A DNA stretch of 64,000 nucleotides, taken from contig NZ_BCQT01000016.1 of the NCBI RefSeq assembly GCF_001552215.1, positions 1-64,000 on the forward strand, written 5' to 3'. The notes beneath the pieces were generated by a model that ran no database searches, was not told the DNA's origin, and saw nothing but the letters and a program-made list of their open reading frames with translations. Positions 59,321 through 64,000 of the stretch are shown piece after piece. Numbering within the stretch: position 1 is the stretch's first letter; every line of letters starts with the position of its first letter. The stretch comes from Actinomadura macra NBRC 14102. GTDB lineage: Bacteria > Actinomycetota > Actinomycetes > Streptosporangiales > Streptosporangiaceae. A program made the translations under genes and the position numbers.

Positions 59321-60997
59321 GTGAGGCGTTGGAGAACAGCCCTGATCAGCGTGGCCGCAGTCGCGGCACTGCTCGTCCCCGTGCACACGGCCGCGGCCAC
59401 GCCGGGCGGGACCGTCAAGCCACCGATTCGCGACTCCTCAGAACCTGTTGTCGATCTCGGCCGCAGCACGACGAAGGCTCCCGCACGCGGGGCCGGATCC
59501 GCCGACCACACGATCACACTGCGCGGCATCGACATCGACGGTGCGGCACTCGCCCCCCTGGCCAGCCTCATCGATCTGGCGACCGGTGCGGAGATCCAGC
59601 TGACCGAGACCGGGGACACACTCACCGGCAGTGTGCCGCCCGGGGACTACAGCCTGACCGGCATCGTCCTCACGGGTGCTCGTGATGCCCCTCGGGACCT
59701 GGCCCTTTACGGGAACCCCACGCTGTCGGTACGCGGCGACGTCGATCTGACCTTGGACGCCCGGACGGCGACGGAACTCAGGGCGGTCAGCCCCTCCACG
59801 ACCGCCACCGAGTTCAACAGTCACGCCCAACTCACCCAGACGATCGCCGGCCAGGAGATCACTACGACCATCAGCGGCAGGCCCGAGATCGACCTGCGCG
59901 CGTGGCCGTCGGCCAGCACCACCCGGCCGTACCACTTCCTGTACGTGGAAAGTCAGTCCGAACCGTTGACCACCCGGCCGTCGCCGCGCGTCTACAATTT
60001 GGCGTTCCCGACGTCCGGCCGCATTCCCGCAGAACTGGCTTTCACCGCCACCCCGGAAAGCCTGGCCCTGGTCAACACAACCTATGCCTCTCAGGGGGTG
60101 CCCTCCACCGGACTCGGTCCCCATGTCGTCATCGTCGACTTCGACGGCATCGGAGGTGAGTCTTTGGGACTGACTCATGCCGCCGGTGCGCCCAGTACTC
60201 AACGGGTCTACTACACCGCGAACGGTGTGAAATGGAGAGGCAACTACTTCTACACCGTGGGCTCCATCCAGGTAGCCGAACGGCAATCCGGATTGCGAGC
60301 GTACGCCGCAGGCAACACCTATTCCGAGACCTGGAACAAGGCCGCGTTCGGGCCCACGGTCAAGGTCGGACATGGTCAGGGGCTGCTCATCGCCCGTCCG
60401 CTGCTGAGTGACACCGGCCAGCTGGGCCGCGAGAACTTCGGCGGCAACTACACCACCGGCACCACGGGCTCGCTCATCCTCTACCGCAACGGGCAGAAGG
60501 TCGGAGACAGCACCAACCCGCTCGCCGGCGACTGGACGGTGCCCGCGGCGGCCGCCACGTTCCAACTCGACATGGCCGTGAAGCGCACGGTCACCTGGTC
60601 CAACTACGTCACGGCCGTCAACGCTCGTTGGACCTTCCCGTCCGCGGAACGGCCCGGTGACCCGTTCGACGACCAGCGCCGGCTGCTCCAGGCACGGATC
60701 ACCGGCGGCTACGACACCAGTGGACGCGCGCCATCGGGCACGACGTTCCCGCTGGAGGTGAACGTCGAGCGCGCCGTGGACGGTACCGCGGTGACCTCGG
60801 TATCCCTGGAGGCATCCTTCAACGACGGCGTTACCTGGACCAGCGCGCCGCTGACTCCGAACGGCACCGACCGCTGGACCGCCAGGGTCGCTCACCCCAC
60901 CACCCACAACGGCTACGTGGCGCTGCGCTTCAAGGCCGCCGACGGCTCCGGAAACGCGGTGGAGCAGACCGTGACCCGCGCCTACGGCCTACGCTGA
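59321..60997 (+). CDS. Large secreted protein of unknown function
   Basis: The 558-residue product has a signal peptide (residues 1-about 27, RTALISVAAVAALLVPVHTAAA). The rest looks all-beta (SVPPGDYSLTGIVLTG, SSYVESQSEP-like strands and NVERAVDGTAVTSVSLEASF near the end). It resembles the accessory C-terminal half of actinomycete subtilisin-like proteases, but no catalytic S8 blocks are seen, so a peptidase role is not supported. The GTG start has AGAAGGGA upstream. Confidence 0.75.
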   Translation: MRRWRTALISVAAVAALLVPVHTAAATPGGTVKPPIRDSSEPVVDLGRSTTKAPARGAGSADHTITLRGIDIDGAALAPLASLIDLATGAEIQLTETGDTLTGSVPPGDYSLTGIVLTGARDAPRDLALYGNPTLSVRGDVDLTLDARTATELRAVSPSTTATEFNSHAQLTQTIAGQEITTTISGRPEIDLRAWPSASTTRPYHFLYVESQSEPLTTRPSPRVYNLAFPTSGRIPAELAFTATPESLALVNTTYASQGVPSTGLGPHVVIVDFDGIGGESLGLTHAAGAPSTQRVYYTANGVKWRGNYFYTVGSIQVAERQSGLRAYAAGNTYSETWNKAAFGPTVKVGHGQGLLIARPLLSDTGQLGRENFGGNYTTGTTGSLILYRNGQKVGDSTNPLAGDWTVPAAAATFQLDMAVKRTVTWSNYVTAVNARWTFPSAERPGDPFDDQRRLLQARITGGYDTSGRAPSGTTFPLEVNVERAVDGTAVTSVSLEASFNDGVTWTSAPLTPNGTDRWTARVAHPTTHNGYVALRFKAADGSGNAVEQTVTRAYGLR

Positions 60998-61094
60998 CAC
61001 CGGCCGCCGACGGTCCCGGGCGCTCTCCACGGGCATCCGAGACCGTCGGCATGCCGGCGGCCATTCTGACCGCTCGCCCCTGTCGGCCCTTGAA

Positions 61095-61598
61095 TCAGCG
61101 TGGCCGCCGGACCTCGCGCCGGCGCACGGCGGCCGCGCCCCCGAACCCGTCGAGCAATTCGGCCAGCAGCCCGTGGGCCTGCTCCAGCCGTTCCCGCCCG
61201 TAACGCTCGGCAAGCTCGTCTTGAAGCGTGGTACGCGCGTGGCGCGCCGCGGTCTCGGCGTCCGTGCCGCGGCGGGTGAGCCGGACGCGGCGGGTCCGGG
61301 CGTCACCGGCACCGGCGATCCGCCCGGCATAGCCGAGGCTTTCCAGCTCCTTCAGCGCCTTGGACGCGCCCTGTTGTGTCACACCCATCCGGACGGCCAG
61401 CTCCCCGACGGTCGGCTCGGCGTCCACCAGGTGCTGGAACACGTAGCCATGGGAGAACCGCAGGTCACCGAACCCGTCAGCCGACATGAGGTCCTGGATC
61501 CGCGCCGCCGCCGCGAAGCCGACGAACAGTGCGAGGGTGCCGGTGTACCGGCCGGCCACGTCCTGCGCGCCCACATCGCGACCTTCCTGACCTTCCAC
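61095..61598 (-). CDS. MarR-family transcriptional regulator
   Basis: A 167-residue MarR protein with a winged HTH (PTVGELAVRMGVTQQGASKALKEL) and the wing GDARTRRVRLT. The first about 15 residues overlap, on the opposite strand, the end of a SnoaL-like remnant, so the true start may be a little inside. It is convergent with the secreted-protein gene. Its target is unknown. Confidence 0.87.
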   Translation of the reverse strand: MEGQEGRDVGAQDVAGRYTGTLALFVGFAAAARIQDLMSADGFGDLRFSHGYVFQHLVDAEPTVGELAVRMGVTQQGASKALKELESLGYAGRIAGAGDARTRRVRLTRRGTDAETAARHARTTLQDELAERYGRERLEQAHGLLAELLDGFGGAAAVRRREVRRPR

Positions 61599-61655
61599 GA
61601 CGGCCTGATCACCTCGCAGCGTGACTACGACTGCTACGCCCCCCTCCCCCGCTGA
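61572..61655 (+). pseudogene. SnoaL/NTF2-like protein, C-terminal remnant
   Basis: The plus strand encodes ATFLTFHDGLITSQRDYDCY and a stop, the normal C-terminal strand-turn-strand of SnoaL-like (NTF2-fold) proteins. Upstream in this frame the sequence belongs to the antisense of the MarR gene. Only the tail remains. Confidence 0.5.
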
Positions 61656-61759
61656 ATCGCCAGGACGTCCATGTCGGTTCGAGACGGCTCGGTTCGGGAC
61701 TGCGACGCACGGGCGTCCGGCCGGCCTGTTCCGTCACACAGGCCGGCCTCGGCGTGCGG

Positions 61760-62866
61760 TCAGTCCGCCGCGACGATCGCCGCCACCGGTCCGCCGCCCG
61801 ATGGGCCCTGGTGCACCGCGGCGACCGACACGAACACCGCGGGATCGCCGGTGACCGCGGCGGTGACACCGCCGACGGTGGCCTTGATCTGCCGGTGCCA
61901 GTGCACATCGGAGTCGTCGAGCATGACGGTGCGCCGCCCGCGTACCCGCCCGGTGGGGTCCGCCTCGCACTTGAGGAAGACGTTCACCAGGCGCCCGTCC
62001 AGGTCGTCGGAATGCGGCCGCTCGGGCAGGTCCAGGCCCGCCGAGCGGATCGCCGCCCAGACCCCGTCGGCGTCCAGCGCGTCCTTCATGACGCTGTGAC
62101 CGATGCGGTAGCGCCCGCCGACGCCACGCGCGTTGCCGACCACGACGATCTGCGCCCGATCGAGCTCGACACCGGACGAGCAGGAGGCGACCGAGGAGTA
62201 CAGGGACAGGTCCCGGTGGATCTGCTCGGCGCTCGGCATGGAGATCTCGTCGAGTGCGACCGCGATGCCGAGCGCGGTGGTGGAGTTGGAGACGTCCATG
62301 GACTTGAGGGTGTCCTCTGTCCACACGTCGAAGCCGCGCGCCTTGGCGTCGTTGACGGTCTCCAGCACCAGCAGCGGCGTCTTGGTCTGCACGTAGTGCA
62401 CATCCGCCGGGTCGGTGATGCCCGCCGCCTTCATCGCCGCGCGCACCCCGTCGGCGACCTTCTCCACCATCGCGGGACGGCCGATGTCCTCGGGACGGAT
62501 GGGCTCGCTCATCGCGACGCCCACGACGACCCGCGGCTCGTCGGTGGGCTCGTACCTGCCCACCGGGGCGTACGCGAACACCGTCGCGTGCGGGGAGATG
62601 ACACCGTCGGTGCCGCCGGACCAGACCAGCGGCACCTCCTGCACGGACGCCTCCGAGCGGTTCCCCTTGGCCGCGAGCACCTCCCGGAAGGCGCGGTCGG
62701 CGAGGATGCGGGTGTAGTCGTTGACACCGCCGTTGCCCTCCGTCTTGCCGATGACGGCCAGGACGTCGTCGGCGGCGAACACCCCGTCGTCGATGAGCTT
62801 GGCCAGCCCCGACGCGTCGGTCACACTCTCGATGGCCACCTTGTGGACCTCGATCGGCCTCGGCAT
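61760..62866 (-). CDS. Ring-opening amidohydrolase (barbiturase / cyanuric acid hydrolase family)
   Basis: This 368-residue protein is of the AtzD/barbiturase family, which opens barbiturate or cyanurate rings. Conserved Ser-Lys sites are present: [13 protein letters not shown] (first unit), [22 protein letters not shown] (second) and [14 protein letters not shown] (third). The family has three-fold internal symmetry. ATG 62866 has GAGGTGGAACAG before it. A GTG at 62947, overlapping the carbamate-kinase stop (GTGA), would add 27 residues. The carbamate kinase neighbour supports pyrimidine-ring catabolism. Confidence 0.92.
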   Translation of the reverse strand: MPRPIEVHKVAIESVTDASGLAKLIDDGVFAADDVLAVIGKTEGNGGVNDYTRILADRAFREVLAAKGNRSEASVQEVPLVWSGGTDGVISPHATVFAYAPVGRYEPTDEPRVVVGVAMSEPIRPEDIGRPAMVEKVADGVRAAMKAAGITDPADVHYVQTKTPLLVLETVNDAKARGFDVWTEDTLKSMDVSNSTTALGIAVALDEISMPSAEQIHRDLSLYSSVASCSSGVELDRAQIVVVGNARGVGGRYRIGHSVMKDALDADGVWAAIRSAGLDLPERPHSDDLDGRLVNVFLKCEADPTGRVRGRRTVMLDDSDVHWHRQIKATVGGVTAAVTGDPAVFVSVAAVHQGPSGGGPVAAIVAAD

Positions 62867-62943
62867 CTGTTCCACCTCGTTCTCTCGTTGTTCACTGATC
62901 GCGGTCTTGCTGGATGTTGTTTCCCTTGCTGGATCCTGGAATG

Positions 62944-63894
62944 TCACGGGCCGCGGTTCTCCACGACGGTGCCGCCACCGCCCTCCACCGCGTCGGTGAT
63001 GCGGCCGAGCGTGGTGATCACGGCCCGCCGGCCGCCGTTCTCCACGAAGCGGACCGCGGCCTCGACCTTGGGCCCCATGCTGCCGCCGGCGAACTGCCCC
63101 GCGTCGGCGTGGGCACGCAACTCGGCGGGTGTGGCCCGCTCGATCGGACGTTCCAGGTCGGTGCCGAAATCGACCATCGCGTAGGGCACATCGGTCGCGA
63201 TGACCAGAATGTCCGCGCCGACCTCGGTCGCCAGCAGCGCGGCGGTCAGATCCTTGTCCAGGACCGCCTCGGTCTCGCCGTCGCCGCGCTCGGCCACCGG
63301 GATCCCGCCTCCCCCGGCCGCCACGGTGACGAATCCCGCCGCCAGCAGGGCGCGGACGGCGTCGGCGTCCAGGACGGAGATCGGTTCCGGTGACGGGACG
63401 ACCCGCCGCCAGCCGCGTGTCCCCCGGTCCTCCCAGTGCTGGCCGAGTGCGGCGAAGCGCTCCGCCTCGGCACGGGGCAGGTAGCGGCCGACCGGCTTCG
63501 TCGGCCGCTCGAACGCGGGATCACCGGGATCGACGAGGGTCCGGGTGACCACCGCGGCCACCGGCACCTGCCGTCCACGCCGGCGCAGAGCGGCCTCAAG
63601 CGCGGAGACGATCGTGAAGCCCAGCGTTCCCTGGGTCTGCGCGACGCACCAGTCGAGCGGCACGGGCGGGACGACACCCGCGGCCAGTTCGTTCTTCACC
63701 AGCAGATTGCCAACCTGGGGGCCGTTACCGTGGGTGAGGACGACCTCGGTACCGGCGGCCACGAGGTCCGCGACGCATTCCATGGCCGCCTCGACCGCGG
63801 AGCGCTGCGCGTCCGGCGTGGCGCTCCCGTCGGGACCCGTCATGGCGTTGCCGCCCAGGGCGACGAGCACGCGTGCGGGCTCGGGAATCGGCAT
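62944..63894 (-). CDS. arcC: Carbamate kinase
   Basis: A 316-residue amino-acid-kinase-fold protein with VALGGNAM at the start, [21 protein letters not shown] and [11 protein letters not shown], all typical of ArcC. It makes ATP and carbamate from carbamoyl phosphate and ADP, or the reverse. With the ring-opening hydrolase it may take nitrogen and energy from a pyrimidine-derived carbamoyl group. No arginine deiminase genes are adjacent. ATG 63894 with AGGAGAGCC was chosen; longer starts add low-complexity residues. Confidence 0.92.
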   Translation of the reverse strand: MPIPEPARVLVALGGNAMTGPDGSATPDAQRSAVEAAMECVADLVAAGTEVVLTHGNGPQVGNLLVKNELAAGVVPPVPLDWCVAQTQGTLGFTIVSALEAALRRRGRQVPVAAVVTRTLVDPGDPAFERPTKPVGRYLPRAEAERFAALGQHWEDRGTRGWRRVVPSPEPISVLDADAVRALLAAGFVTVAAGGGGIPVAERGDGETEAVLDKDLTAALLATEVGADILVIATDVPYAMVDFGTDLERPIERATPAELRAHADAGQFAGGSMGPKVEAAVRFVENGGRRAVITTLGRITDAVEGGGGTVVENRGP

Positions 63895-64000
63895 GCTGTG
63901 GGCTCTCCTGTCGTAGTCCGGCGCGGCCCTGCCGCCGCCGGTGGCTGTCTGGGTGGGAAGCGCGGTTCCGCGCCCGAACGGTCGGCGACCACGGATCAAC

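Noticed and set aside
59438-60907. Open frame of 489 codons antisense to the large secreted protein
   Set aside because: It has low-complexity Gly/Arg/Val composition and no ribosome site; the plus frame has a signal peptide and a good start.

Overview
The window is chromosomal DNA from a high-GC actinomycete. Coding stretches have strongly GC-biased third positions, GTG starts are common, leaderless-type promoters occur, and there is a c-di-AMP (ydaO-type) riboswitch upstream of a secreted CHAP-domain hydrolase. The gene content (glpK/glpD, a KstR2-type steroid ring C/D block, teichoic-acid-type glycosyltransferases, many secreted hydrolases, MarR/TetR/LysR pairs) fits Thermomonosporaceae/Streptosporangiales-like soil actinomycetes. 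The genus is an inference and was not tested.

Layout. 1-3.3 kb: glycerol kinase and aerobic glycerol-3-phosphate dehydrogenase. 3.3-7.5 kb: an SDR behind a MerR-type 19-bp-spacer promoter, then fadA6-kstR2-ipdF-fadE30 in the order known from the mycobacterial KstR2 regulon, but with fadE30 internally deleted. 7.5-11.7 kb: two overlapping genes for cell-surface glycopolymer synthesis. 11.8-15.3 kb: riboswitch-controlled CHAP protein and an ANTAR-PAS-PP2C phosphatase. 15.5-18.2 kb: PLP decarboxylase, GNAT acetyltransferase, beta-lactamase-like lipoprotein. 18.26 kb: tRNA-Pro(GGG) followed by a tyrosine-integrase fragment cut by an IS481 remnant. This is the edge of an accessory region (about 18.3-29 kb) with IS21 and IS5 wreckage, a low-GC two-gene module (21.95-24.14 kb) and a frameshifted prolyl oligopeptidase beside a 34-codon ORF.

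29-35 kb: CDGSH protein, HemK-like methyltransferase and haem-oxygenase-like redox enzyme, small secreted proteins, gene debris and a LysR regulator. 35.9-41 kb: secreted M64 metallopeptidase, WD40-like membrane protein with an MFS exporter, secreted metallophosphoesterase. 41.5-45.6 kb: FAD monooxygenase (TetX-like) with a decayed FMN reductase and a fused double-TetR regulator, then a tautomerase divergent from a MarR regulator. 46.5-50 kb: an uncommon three-gene operon (membrane-anchored binding-protein-like, binding-protein plus VWA lipoprotein, membrane protein). 50-64 kb: methyltransferase, DHA2 drug exporter, carboxylesterase, STAND ATPase regulator with a small secreted protein, TetR divergent from an aldo/keto reductase with two clear operators, a large secreted protein, MarR, and a barbiturase/carbamate-kinase pair at the right edge.

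The strongest candidate for an undescribed system is the low-GC pair at 21,954-24,141. A four-TM protein and a small helical protein overlap by 8 nt and carry the same 23-residue Gly/Asn/Thr/Gln motif, at the C-terminus of the first and the N-terminus of the second. This resembles the logic of amyloid or homotypic signalling motifs that connect a membrane effector to a partner. The three-gene VWA operon at 46.5-50 kb is the second candidate. The window also holds many broken genes (fadE30, FMN reductase, F420-type nitroreductase, FBP-type protein, S9 peptidase, integrase, three IS types), so it is a region of active turnover.
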